Part shown: positions 9,003 through 17,649 of the stretch, in pieces
How positions within the stretch are numbered: position 1 is the first letter of the stretch
How the letters are laid out: every line of letters begins with the position of its first letter
Assembly (NCBI GenBank): GCA_004562395.1
Contig: SFQY01000011.1
Span: 1-64,000, forward strand
DNA: 64,000 bases
Source of the DNA: a bacterium
GTDB lineage: Bacteria; Bacillota; Clostridia; Oscillospirales; Oscillospiraceae
Direction of reading: 5' to 3'
The notes under the pieces: generated by a model
The model's input: only the letters and a program-made list of their open reading frames with translations
Database searches by the model: none
What the model was told of the DNA's origin: nothing
Position numbers and translations under genes: made by a program

Positions 9003-9791
9003 GTCAAAGAAACCCTTGCCGCTATCAAGGCTGCGGGGTATGACAGCATTGAGCTTTGCGGCTTCATGCTGCATCCTATGGGTTTCCTGATCCGTATGCT
9101 GACAAAAGCAGCCGGAATGCCAGTGGGCAGCGGCGGCAATCTGGATTGGGAACGGCTTGTAAAGGAATCCGGCCTGAATGTGGTGTCCGTGCATCAGGAT
9201 TTGGGCAGCATTGAAAGGGATGCCAAGGCTGTTGCGGAGGAAGCGAAGCGGTTTGGCACGGATACCGTGGTTATCACAGGGATGTACCGCTTCGATTATG
9301 GCAGCGAGGAAGCTGTGGGCGAGCTTGCGCAGCGGCTGAATGCGGCAGGCAAAGCCCTTGGGTCGCAGGAAATCCGGCTGCTGTACCATAATCACAACTG
9401 TGAACTGCGAAAGGTCAACGCAGAAAAGCGCGCCTACGATCTGCTGCTGGCGGAAACGGATGAGAATTATGTAAACTTCGAATTCGATTCCTACTGGTTC
9501 ACCGAGGGCGGCGCGGATGCCAAGCTGTGGATGCGCCGCTTGGGAAATCGAATGAAGCTCTGGCACATCAATGACCGGGGCACCCGAATGACAGGTCCCG
9601 CCATGACTCCCATCCTGAAAACCGACAGCATGGAGCTGGGCACCGGCAGCATGGATCTGGACGGCATGACGGAAATCGCAAAGGAAAACGGGATTGAAGC
9701 CGTTATTCTGGAAAGCCATCGAAATTGGATCGGCAATTCCCCGGTGAAGAGCTTGCAGGTGAGCGCGGACTATTTGAATAAGCACTTTTAA
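8943..9791 (+). CDS. Sugar phosphate isomerase/epimerase (xylose-isomerase-like TIM barrel)
   Basis: A 282-residue protein of the AP_endonuc_2 / D-tagatose-3-epimerase-like superfamily. Candidate metal and substrate residues lie in LYHNHNCEL, FEFDSYW, LWHIND and VILESHRNW, where this fold places its metal-binding Glu, Asp and His residues. Such proteins isomerise or epimerise free or phosphorylated sugars and are common in sugar operons. The start follows the GH43 remnant directly, and GH78 follows after 42 bp. The substrate is unknown. Confidence 0.82.
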   Translation: MIRKAVQQFMLGSVLKNETSVKETLAAIKAAGYDSIELCGFMLHPMGFLIRMLTKAAGMPVGSGGNLDWERLVKESGLNVVSVHQDLGSIERDAKAVAEEAKRFGTDTVVITGMYRFDYGSEEAVGELAQRLNAAGKALGSQEIRLLYHNHNCELRKVNAEKRAYDLLLAETDENYVNFEFDSYWFTEGGADAKLWMRRLGNRMKLWHINDRGTRMTGPAMTPILKTDSMELGTGSMDLDGMTEIAKENGIEAVILESHRNWIGNSPVKSLQVSADYLNKHF

Positions 9792-9833
9792 TGTACGGAT
9801 TTCCAGGCGTACTTACATTAAGGAGGCTGCGCT

Positions 9834-12377
9834 ATGAAAGCGACAAAACTGAAAACAGAACATATGGTGAATCCCATTGGCCTGCAAACCATCAATCCTA
9901 CCCTCAGTTGGGTCTGTGACGGAGGCATCACCCAGACTGCCTATCAAATCATCGCCAAATCCGGGGATGCCATCGTTTGGAACAGTGGAAAGGTCGCCTC
10001 CTCTCAGATGGCTGTACCCTATGGCGGGTCTGCGGCAAAGGCCAGAGAAAAAATCGATTGGAGCGTTAAGCTCTGGGATGAGAACGATGCGGACGGTGAA
10101 ATGGAAACAGCCAGCTTTGAGATGGGTCTGATCGACGGCAGCTGGAAAGCCCGCTGGATCGACCCGGAGTTTCCCCACGAGGAGGCCCAGCGACAGCCGT
10201 CCAGCGTCCTGCGGAAACGATTTATGGCGCCCAGTGTGAAACGAGCCAGACTGTACATTACCTGTCACGGCTTGTATGAAGCCAAGCTGAACGGCAAACG
10301 TGTGGGTAATTTTGTGCTGGCACCCGGTGCGGATGATTACCGGGTGAGGCTCCAATACCAGACCTATGATGTGACCGATCTGCTGGAACCCGGCGAAAAT
10401 GAGATCACCGTCACTCTGGGCGACGGCTGGTATCGGGGCAACAACGGCGTGGACGGCCTGTACAATTATTACGGCTCCGACCTTGCTCTGCTCTGTCAGC
10501 TGGAAGCAGATGGGAAGGTGATCCTATGCTCAGACGGCAGCTGGGAAGCCAGCCAGTCCGGCCCCATTCGCTTGAATGATATGGAAAAAGGTGAAACCTA
10601 TGATGCCCGGATGGAAACCGTAACCGACTGGCATGGTGTCAGCGTGAAGGATTACGGTTTTGACAAGCTTGTCTGCTCCGATTCCGTTCCGATTCTGGAA
10701 CAGGAGCGGTTCCCCGGAAGGATCTTGACGACTCCCAACGGCGAGACTGTTATTGATTTCGGTCAGAATCTGGCGGGCTACACCGAGTTGCGGCTGAACG
10801 CCAAAGCGGGGCAGAAAATCACCCTGTGGCACGGCGAAACCCTGGATGAAAACGGAAACTTTACCCAATCCAACTTTGATCCCGGTGACCGCAATAAGAA
10901 CGGAGGCATCCCCCAGCGGATCGATTACATCTGCAAGGATGGCCTGAACGTGTATAAGCCCAGCTTTACCATCTTCGGATTCCGATACGCGAAAATCGAA
11001 ACCGATGCCGACTTGACGGATGCGGCGTTTACGGCGATTGCCGTCTATTCCGAAATGGCACAAACCGGCTTTTTCTCCTGTGGCAATGACGATGTGAACC
11101 GCCTGTTCCTGAATAGCCTTTGGAGCATGCGCTCTAACTTCTGCGATATCCCCACAGACTGTCCCACACGGGAGCGGGCCGGCTGGACAGGGGATGCCGG
11201 AGCCTTTACGCCTACCGGTGTCTACTTAAGTGACTGCTATCCTGTCCTGCGGAAATGGCTGGCAGAATGCCGTCTTGCCCAGCGGGAGGACGGCCTGGTT
11301 GCCAACATCGCTCCCGTAAACAATAGCGGCAGTTACATTTCCAATATGCTGCAGGGTTCCTCCGGTTGGGGCGATGCCTGCATTCTGGTGCCCTGGGCAC
11401 TGTATGAAGCCTACGGCGACAAGACCATTCTGGAAGAAAACTACGAAATGATGACAAAGTGGTTATCCTTCGTGGAAGCTCGTGCCCAGAAAACCAGGAT
11501 TCAGAATCTGCGGAATCCCTATAAAAAGTATCTTGTGGATGAGGGCTTCCATTTTGGGGAATGGCTGGAGCCGGATGTGAGCAGCATGGACACCATGAAG
11601 AAGAACATGATGCTCGGCGCTCCCGAGGTGGCCACAGCCTACTATTATAAGTCTGCCGGTTTGGTTGCCCGGATCGCGGATATTTTGGGGAAAACCGAGG
11701 ATTCCAGAAGATATAAGGACATTGCGGAGGGGGCCCGGAATGCCTACCGTTATACCTGTACCAAAAACGGTGTGATTACCTCCAAGCGTCAAGCGGAATT
11801 CGTCCGGCCCATTGCGTTTGGACTCCTGGAGGAAGCGGAGTCCCAGGCAGCGGCAGATCAACTGGCGAAGATGGTGGCTGACAACAGCTACCATTTGAAT
11901 ACGGGCTTCCTGGCAACGCCGTTCCTCTGCCGGGTGCTTTCCGACTACGGTCATACTGATACTGCCTACCGGCTCCTTTTGCAGGATACCGCCCCCAGCT
12001 GGCTTTATCCGGTGAAGCACGGCGCCACCACCATCTGGGAAAGCTGGGACGGTGTGCGGGAGGACGGCACTGTCCATGATTCTTTGAACCACTATTCTTA
12101 TGGAGCCATTTCCGGATGGCTTTTCGGGGATGCCTGCGGTATTCGGCTCAGCGAAGGCAAGCTGACCATTGCTCCAAAACCCTCCAAAGCGCTTATGCAT
12201 GCGCAAGCAAAATGGGATTCCCCTGTGGGAACCATTGAAAGCAAGTGGCATTATGAGCAGAATCAGGTCGTGTTTGAAGTAGCGATCCCGGCGAATGTCA
12301 CCGCGGATATTCGCTTGCCCGATGGAAATAACTTCCGCGCAGAAACCGGTATCCACGTTTTTTCCTGCAAAGCGTAA
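9834..12377 (+). CDS. GH78 alpha-L-rhamnosidase
   Basis: An 847-residue inverting enzyme. An N-terminal Fn3-like domain (about 5-100, with NPTLSW) is followed by the lectin-like N domain (about 115-290), a beta-sandwich (about 300-400), the (alpha/alpha)6 barrel (about 405-760) and a C-terminal beta domain. The general acid is Glu447 in DCPTRERAGWTGDA and the base is Glu736 in TTIWESWDG. AAGGAGG precedes the ATG. It releases terminal L-rhamnose, in the cytoplasm because no signal peptide is present. A hairpin terminator follows, so this probably ends the glycosidase operon. A rhaB fragment at 14.6 kb shows that rhamnose catabolism was once encoded nearby. Confidence 0.93.
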   Translation: MKATKLKTEHMVNPIGLQTINPTLSWVCDGGITQTAYQIIAKSGDAIVWNSGKVASSQMAVPYGGSAAKAREKIDWSVKLWDENDADGEMETASFEMGLIDGSWKARWIDPEFPHEEAQRQPSSVLRKRFMAPSVKRARLYITCHGLYEAKLNGKRVGNFVLAPGADDYRVRLQYQTYDVTDLLEPGENEITVTLGDGWYRGNNGVDGLYNYYGSDLALLCQLEADGKVILCSDGSWEASQSGPIRLNDMEKGETYDARMETVTDWHGVSVKDYGFDKLVCSDSVPILEQERFPGRILTTPNGETVIDFGQNLAGYTELRLNAKAGQKITLWHGETLDENGNFTQSNFDPGDRNKNGGIPQRIDYICKDGLNVYKPSFTIFGFRYAKIETDADLTDAAFTAIAVYSEMAQTGFFSCGNDDVNRLFLNSLWSMRSNFCDIPTDCPTRERAGWTGDAGAFTPTGVYLSDCYPVLRKWLAECRLAQREDGLVANIAPVNNSGSYISNMLQGSSGWGDACILVPWALYEAYGDKTILEENYEMMTKWLSFVEARAQKTRIQNLRNPYKKYLVDEGFHFGEWLEPDVSSMDTMKKNMMLGAPEVATAYYYKSAGLVARIADILGKTEDSRRYKDIAEGARNAYRYTCTKNGVITSKRQAEFVRPIAFGLLEEAESQAAADQLAKMVADNSYHLNTGFLATPFLCRVLSDYGHTDTAYRLLLQDTAPSWLYPVKHGATTIWESWDGVREDGTVHDSLNHYSYGAISGWLFGDACGIRLSEGKLTIAPKPSKALMHAQAKWDSPVGTIESKWHYEQNQVVFEVAIPANVTADIRLPDGNNFRAETGIHVFSCKA

Positions 12378-12380
12378 CGC

Positions 12381-12413
12381 AAAACGGCATCGGTTCCTTT
12401 ACCGGTGCCGTTT
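12381..12413 (+). terminator. Hairpin terminator after GH78
   Basis: AACGGCATCGG pairs with CCGGTGCCGTT (one G-U pair) across an 8-base loop and ends in TTT. It lies 4 bp after the rhamnosidase stop. Confidence 0.65.
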
Positions 12414-12457
12414 CAACGAGCATGGAGATTTTCTTCACGAAAGACAAGGTGACAATC

Positions 12458-13804
12458 ATGGGAAACGAAGCATTGTTCCGGGACAAACCGATTTGGAAGG
12501 CCATTTTCTCCCTGGCGATACCATCTGTTCTGACCATTTTGATCATGGTCATTTACAACATGGCGGATATGTTCTTTATTGCAATGCTGGGGGATGATGC
12601 ACAAGTGGCGGCAATTGCCGTGGTGGGGCCCGTTTTCAGCCTGGCGACCGCTGTTGCTACCATGCTGGGTGCAGGAGGCTGCGCGGTCATTGCCAATTAC
12701 TTAGGTGCGGGAGAACGAGAGAATGCGCGAACAGTGGGAAGCCTGTGTGTTTGGACTTCTATTCTGTTCGGCCTTGTGTTCACTGTCTCCATGCTCACGG
12801 GAACCGATTCCATTCTTCGGTATCTGGGAGCAACGGAGGATATGATGGGCTTTGCCGCAAACTATATGCGGACACTGGCGGTGGGGTCCTGCCTGATGCT
12901 ATTCAGTGTGGTCATGGCATCCGTTGTCCGGGCGGAGGGTATGATTCTTCCCGGCATGCTAAGCAACATGGCCGGTACGGTTACAAATATCATTTTGGAT
13001 CCGGTTTTTATCCTTTGGTTTCACATGGGTGTTACCGGTGCTGCCACTGCAACGGTCATCGGGAATCTGGTGGCAAGTGCCATGTTGGTTTTTTTCATCC
13101 GTAAACAATCCGGCATCCTTACCCTCTCTCCAAAGCCTGCACTGCGAAAGCCCAGCTTGCTATTCCATACGGCAGCGGTTGGCCTTCCCAACGGAATCAG
13201 CAGTGTTCTCTCTGGATTTGCTTCCACCTTCAGCAACCAGATTCTGAGCGCATACGGCTCCGGAGTCATTGCCGCCATGGCGGCAGCCGGTCGGGCAACA
13301 ATGGTCATCACCATGATCCAGATGGGTATCTGTATCGGCGTTTCTCCGCTGCTTGCTTATAATTACGGCGCGAAAAATATGCCGCGGCTGAGAGAAACCT
13401 TGATCAAAACAGCTGTCTTAACCATTGGCTTTGGAACGATTGCCACGGTTGGCTGCTTTGCCGGGCGGGATGTTCTGATCGGACTGTTCCTGAAAGATGC
13501 TGCCAATGCGCAGATCGGAAAGCAGATGATGTTCTGGCTCCTGATTGCCAGTCCCTTGCTTGGCTTCTATTATCTCAGCAGTAATTTCTTGCAGGCAGCG
13601 GGAAACGCATTCCTTGCTACCATTATCTCCATTCTCCGCCAGGGAGCTCTGCTGATTCCCTGCCTGTATGGAATGCATGCACTGCTGGGGCTAACCGGCG
13701 TCGCCGTTGCCCACACAGTCAGTGATATCCTTTCTGTAGCGATATCCGCAGTCTTACTGATCTTCCAGTACAGACGTTTGAAGCAGACAATTGTGATCGA
13801 ATAG
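12458..13804 (+). CDS. MATE-family multidrug/organic cation exporter
   Basis: A 448-residue protein with about 12 membrane helices and two MatE halves (IFSLAIPSVLTILIMVIYN near the N-terminus; the second half begins around FHTAAVGLPNGISSVLSGF). MATE pumps use H+ or Na+ gradients to export drugs and metabolites. The frame opens at ATG 12422, but ATG 12458 has AAGGTGA 5 bases upstream and fits the usual MATE N-terminus. It is separated from the glycosidases by a terminator, so it may be transcribed alone. Its substrate cannot be deduced. Confidence 0.88.
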   Translation: MGNEALFRDKPIWKAIFSLAIPSVLTILIMVIYNMADMFFIAMLGDDAQVAAIAVVGPVFSLATAVATMLGAGGCAVIANYLGAGERENARTVGSLCVWTSILFGLVFTVSMLTGTDSILRYLGATEDMMGFAANYMRTLAVGSCLMLFSVVMASVVRAEGMILPGMLSNMAGTVTNIILDPVFILWFHMGVTGAATATVIGNLVASAMLVFFIRKQSGILTLSPKPALRKPSLLFHTAAVGLPNGISSVLSGFASTFSNQILSAYGSGVIAAMAAAGRATMVITMIQMGICIGVSPLLAYNYGAKNMPRLRETLIKTAVLTIGFGTIATVGCFAGRDVLIGLFLKDAANAQIGKQMMFWLLIASPLLGFYYLSSNFLQAAGNAFLATIISILRQGALLIPCLYGMHALLGLTGVAVAHTVSDILSVAISAVLLIFQYRRLKQTIVIE

Positions 13805-13809
13805 AATTC

Positions 13810-13838
13810 GGGAGCCTCGGATAACAGCCGAGGCTCCC
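13810..13838. terminator. Hairpin between converging genes
   Basis: Perfect 11-bp stem GGGAGCCTCGG / CCGAGGCTCCC with a 7-base loop between the MATE stop and the stop of the converging AraC gene. It has no U-tract on either strand, so termination strength is uncertain. Confidence 0.55.
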
Positions 13839-14584
13839 TAACTGTCCCTGTATTTTTTGGGTGTTAGCCCATATTTTTCCTGAAAAATTCTATGGAAGTA
13901 GCTCAGGTTGCTGTAGCCCACCGCTTCCCCAATTTCGTCCACATGGAGGGAGGTGTGTTTCAGAAAGTAGGCTGCTTGGGTCAGGCGTTTTTCCTGCAGC
14001 AATTCCCTGAAGGTTTTCCCTGTCCGGCGCTTGACCTCCCGACTGAGCCGATAGAGGTCATAGTGGAGTGTATCCGCGATTTCTGTCAAACTGCCGGTGC
14101 GGTAGTTCTCTTCGATATAACGAAGAACCTTCACAGTAGCGGCTTCCTCTGTGGAACCCGATACCAGCCTGTCCGTATGGTTCAGCAGCTGCATAAAAAG
14201 CAGTCCCATGGTAGTCTGGCAGATGCTGCGGCGGTTAGGCGCAGCCCCTTTTGTCAGCGTCCAAATGAGATTTTCTATCAGGTTCTGTATGGGAAGGACA
14301 TCGGAAACCTGAAAATACAGACAGTTTGTGTTCCCGGTAGAATTGCCAAGACTGTCCACGATGAAATTCCGTAGAGGCGTTTTATCCTCATCCAGCATTT
14401 CCAGAACCTTGTCAAAGAACTGGGGCAGGATAATGAAGTTCACCGCAATGTCGTTTTCTTCTGCGGGCAGAATTTCTTGCCGGGCACCTTGGCCGAAGAA
14501 CAGCAGTTCTCCCTCATGAAGCACAATTTTCTTGCCGTTGGCGATCTGCGTGGTACTGCCGCAGCACATGTAGACTACCTCCAC
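13838..14584 (-). CDS. AraC-family regulator lacking its N-terminus
   Basis: 248 codons from a GTG with no ribosome binding site. The C-terminal AraC DNA-binding domain is intact (SLTEIADTLHYDLYRLSREV; DEIGEAVGYSNLSYFHRIF; YGLTPKKYR). The frame stays open a few codons upstream and reads LLPDSHNYVEVVYM, the HxHN(Y)xE core of the AraC sugar-binding cupin, and is then cut off near 14600 where a rhaB fragment begins on the other strand. The first cupin strand and its start codon are missing, so the protein is probably not made or not functional. The ancestral layout was most likely a divergent rhaR-like/rhaB pair. Confidence 0.75.
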   Translation of the reverse strand: MEVVYMCCGSTTQIANGKKIVLHEGELLFFGQGARQEILPAEENDIAVNFIILPQFFDKVLEMLDEDKTPLRNFIVDSLGNSTGNTNCLYFQVSDVLPIQNLIENLIWTLTKGAAPNRRSICQTTMGLLFMQLLNHTDRLVSGSTEEAATVKVLRYIEENYRTGSLTEIADTLHYDLYRLSREVKRRTGKTFRELLQEKRLTQAAYFLKHTSLHVDEIGEAVGYSNLSYFHRIFQEKYGLTPKKYRDS

Positions 14585-14598
14585 ATAGTTGTGGCTGT

Positions 14599-15213
14599 CT
14601 GGAAGAAGGCAAAATCAGGACAAAAGAAGTATATCGTTTTCCCAACGGTGTGACCGAAAAAGACGGACACCTGACCTGGGACATAGATGCCCTGCTTTGG
14701 TATGTGAAATCCGGCATCGGAGAAGCCAGGAAGCAGTTTCCCAAAATAGATTCCCTGTCCATTGATACATGGGGTGTGGATTATGTGCTGCTTCGTGGGG
14801 AAGAGGAGGTGCTGCCTGTCTACGCCTATCGGGACGGAAAAACGGAAACGATGATCCCCCAGGTGCATGAAAAAATGGCGTTTTCGGAACTGTACCGTCA
14901 TACCGGCTGTCAGTTCCAGCCCTTTAATTCCATCTATCAGCTTTATGCCGACAAGGAGGCCGGCAGGCTGGACGGCGTGACCGATCTGCTGATGATTCCG
15001 GAGTATCTGCTGTACAAGCTCTGCGGCGTAAAAGCCCGGGAATACACCAACGCCACCACCATGGGCATGGTCAATGCCCGAACCGGAGCGTTTGACGGGG
15101 AAATCATCGACACCTTGGGCTACCCGAAGCATTTGTTCCCCAAATCTGCGAATAAATTGATGTACATCTGGCAGTCTCCGGCTGATACACCTGATTTCCA
15201 AGGAAAACGATAG
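14599..15213 (+). pseudogene. rhaB: Rhamnulokinase fragment (5' and 3' truncated)
   Basis: The frame reads LEEGKIRTKEVYRFPNG, then GHLTWDIDALLW, SIDTWGVDYVLL and the long FGGY domain I region up to FPKSANKLMYIWQS, all typical of RhaB. It lacks the ~20 N-terminal residues with the ATP-binding signature and the whole C-terminal domain. RhaB phosphorylates L-rhamnulose in rhamnose catabolism. The left break abuts the truncated AraC gene. The right break is next to the repeat at 15222. A GTG at 14650 could start translation, but the product cannot be a kinase. Confidence 0.85.
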
Positions 15214-15221
15214 AGTACGAC

Positions 15222-15294
15222 CATCTCAAAATAGGGCGCAAACAGCTGATCCGCTGTCTGCGCCCTTAGCTTTTCTCGACACTATTTTGCAAGG
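15222..15294 (+). repeat. Hairpin repeat, copy 1 (left of ara block)
   Basis: Starts CATCTCAAAATA, contains the hairpin GGGCGCA...TGCGCCC with inner CAGC/GCTG arms, then a TTTTCTCGACAC and TTTGCAAG tail. A similar sequence in the same orientation is at 19927-20014. It begins within 10 bases of the broken end of rhaB. The rest of the gap to 15658 is AT-rich and holds no gene or promoter that I can support. Confidence 0.7.
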
Positions 15295-15658
15295 TCCTCT
15301 GTGTCGCGATGCCTACCCTGTGGGTCGGGGTGACCTTTTTCACATTCTTTCAAGGTGCACACGATGCGCACAGATGCAACGATTTATGTAACATTATTTT
15401 ATGAAAATCTTTTCTGAACAAAGAAATATAAATTCTGATACAGCTTTCTGGAAACGGGTAGACTTTTGACATTGTTCGAGGCTGTTCAATCTTTTATTAT
15501 GTACTTAGCACAAATCCTATAGAAAAAATGATGGGAAAATATGAATAAAGCCTAAAAGGCTTCCAGAGCATATCAGCTTTAGAGAATGTTTCGAATGTGC
15601 TTATGGAACAAATGACTAAAATGAAATCGTTTTAAAAATAATCGGTTTCCCCAAGAGC

Positions 15659-16438
15659 TCATTTCGTTTTTTTCTCACGAATGGTTTTCCTGTATTCAGA
15701 CGGAGTAAGCTGGTATTCTGCTTGAAATATCTTGTAAAACTGTGTTCGATTTTCATATCCAAGCGAGGCTGCAATCTTGCTGACGGAGAGTTCAGTGCTC
15801 TTCAAAAGCCGTGCTGCTTCCTGCAGTTGCGCTTTCTGGCAATAGGCTTTGAGGGTGTAACCAGTGTGGATCTTGATAATCCGCGAGATGTATTCACAGG
15901 AGTAATTCAGTTCCTCGGCAAGCTCTGTTCTTCGGATAACGCCGTGTCGTTTTTCAATGAGCCTTTTGGCATTTTCCAAGGTGATCAGTTCCCTGCCGTA
16001 ACCTAGAGATACATAAGTCGCTTTGTACAGTTCCGGATTTTCCAGCGCGGCAAAGAGACGTAGAAGGGATGAGTAGATATCAAATTGATAGCCGATCCGC
16101 TTTCGGGTATAGGCTTCTATAATTTCCTCTGCAATGCCGGGAATCTGGTCTTCTCCGAGGAGCTGAAAATCTACATAGTCTCGTTTGCTGCTGGTTCTCT
16201 CAGACAGGTTTTCGGTGAAGAACCGGTTGAGAAATCTTTTGTACTGAAAAGGCTGCGCCAAGCCCTTTGGCCATTGGACAATCAGAGAGGGATCAATGCT
16301 GATATACAGGATGTCCGCATCGGCCATTTCTGTCTCACGGTGCATGGTGTTGCGGTTCATCAAGCACAGGTTTCCCTCGGAATAGGTAACCTCTTCATCT
16401 TCGATCATTACGGAAGCTTTTCCCCGCATTATGTACAT
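15659..16438 (-). CDS. AraC-family regulator, N-terminus probably truncated
   Basis: 259 codons from the first available ATG. The C-terminal double helix-turn-helix is intact (RRTELAEELNYSCEYISRI; VSKIAASLGYENRTQFYKIF; YQLTPSEYRK). The frame is open upstream to about 16529 and reads DLHKHNFFELMYIMRGK, the beginning of an AraC cupin, but has no ATG, GTG or TTG there. A start at 16438 would cut the cupin in half. As with the AraC gene at 13838, the 5' end has been lost where a foreign gene start (GH2 fragment at 16517) is joined head to head. Confidence 0.75.
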   Translation of the reverse strand: MYIMRGKASVMIEDEEVTYSEGNLCLMNRNTMHRETEMADADILYISIDPSLIVQWPKGLAQPFQYKRFLNRFFTENLSERTSSKRDYVDFQLLGEDQIPGIAEEIIEAYTRKRIGYQFDIYSSLLRLFAALENPELYKATYVSLGYGRELITLENAKRLIEKRHGVIRRTELAEELNYSCEYISRIIKIHTGYTLKAYCQKAQLQEAARLLKSTELSVSKIAASLGYENRTQFYKIFQAEYQLTPSEYRKTIREKKTK

Positions 16439-16516
16439 CAGTTCAAAGAAATTGTGCTTGTGCAGATCTTTGACCGGCTTTTGCTTGCTATTGTGGGATG
16501 ATCTATATCTTGTGGT

Positions 16517-16765
16517 ATGCTTACTAAAGCCGATAACCTAAACTTTAATTTAGACTGGCGGTTCAAGCGGGTGGATTCCGTGGAAGCAGCCCACGCCGTA
16601 AACCTGCCTCACGATGCCATGCTGTATGAAAAGCGTGACCGAAAAGCGCCAACTGCTGGGGCCTGCGGCTATTTCCCCGGCGGCGCATACGAATATACCA
16701 AATCATTTTTTGTCTCGGAGGAGGAACGGGGAAAGACACACATTCTCGAGTTTGAGGGGGTGTAG
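16517..16765 (+). pseudogene. GH2 glycosidase N-terminal fragment
   Basis: 82 codons of the sugar-binding domain of a GH2 enzyme: LNFNLDWRFKR, VNLPHDAMLYEKR, GYFPGGAYEYTKSF, HILEFEGV. It stops exactly where the conserved domain should continue and is fused near 16762 to the middle of an FGGY kinase gene in another frame. No ribosome binding site precedes the ATG. Confidence 0.8.
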
Positions 16766-16766
16766 C

Positions 16767-17636
16767 TTGCTGGATGATCTACTCTCTCCCGGCATTCCCT
16801 TTGCTCCCGCCGAAGGCGACGCGGGCACCGGCATGACCGCAACCAATGCGGTAGCTCCCCGGACAGGTAATGTGTCCGCCGGAACCTCCATCTTCTCCAT
16901 GGTAGTGCTGGAGCGCCCGCTGAAAAAAGTTTACGAGGAGATTGACCTGGTGACCACTCCCACTGGCAAACCTGTTGCCATGGTACATTGCAATAATTGC
17001 ACCAGTGACTCCAACGCCTGGATCTCTGTCTTAAAAGAGACAGCAAATTTGTTTGGTGCAGAACCCAGCAATGGTGATGTTTACACAAAGCTGTATGAAA
17101 AGAGTCTGGAAGGTGATCCCGACTGCGGCGGGGTGCTGGTGTGCAACTACATGGCAGGTGAGGGCGTGACCCATCTGAACGAGGGCCGCCCCATGGTTGT
17201 CCGCCGTCCTGATGCTAAGTTTACATTGGCCAATTTCTTCCGGGCCATATTGTACTCTACCATGTCCACCCTAAAAATCGGCATGGATATTCTGGCAAAA
17301 GAGAATGTTGCTATTGATTCTCTCACCGGCCACGGTGGATTGTTTAAAACCCCAATGGTGGGGCAGAAGTACCTGGCCGCCGCCTGCAATGCTCCGGTTA
17401 CCTGCATGGATACCGCCGGAGAAGGCGGGCCTTATGGTATGGCCCTGCTGGCGGCGTATATGCACAATAAGGTTGCGGGTGAATCTCTGGAAGCGTATCT
17501 GAATGCCCATGTCTTTGCTGATACCAAAGGAACCACTTTGGAGCCTGACCTGGCAGATGTGGAGGGCTTCAATACCTATATCGAAGAATATAAGGAACTT
17601 CTACAGGTCGAAAAGACCGCAGTGGAAGTGCTCTAA
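16767..17636 (+). pseudogene. FGGY-family pentulose kinase, C-terminal half only
   Basis: About 290 codons from LLDDLLSPGIPF to the stop, covering FGGY domain II: EGDAGTGMTATNAVAPRTG, NVSAGTSIFSMVVLE and TGHGGLFKTPMVGQK. The glycine-rich ATP site elements are present, but the N-terminal half with the sugar site is replaced by a GH2 fragment. Position directly upstream of araA and araD identifies it as the L-ribulokinase of the arabinose pathway, of the ~540-residue type found in Firmicutes. The product would be inactive unless supplied elsewhere. Confidence 0.82.
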
Positions 17637-17649
17637 GGAGGAAACTGTT

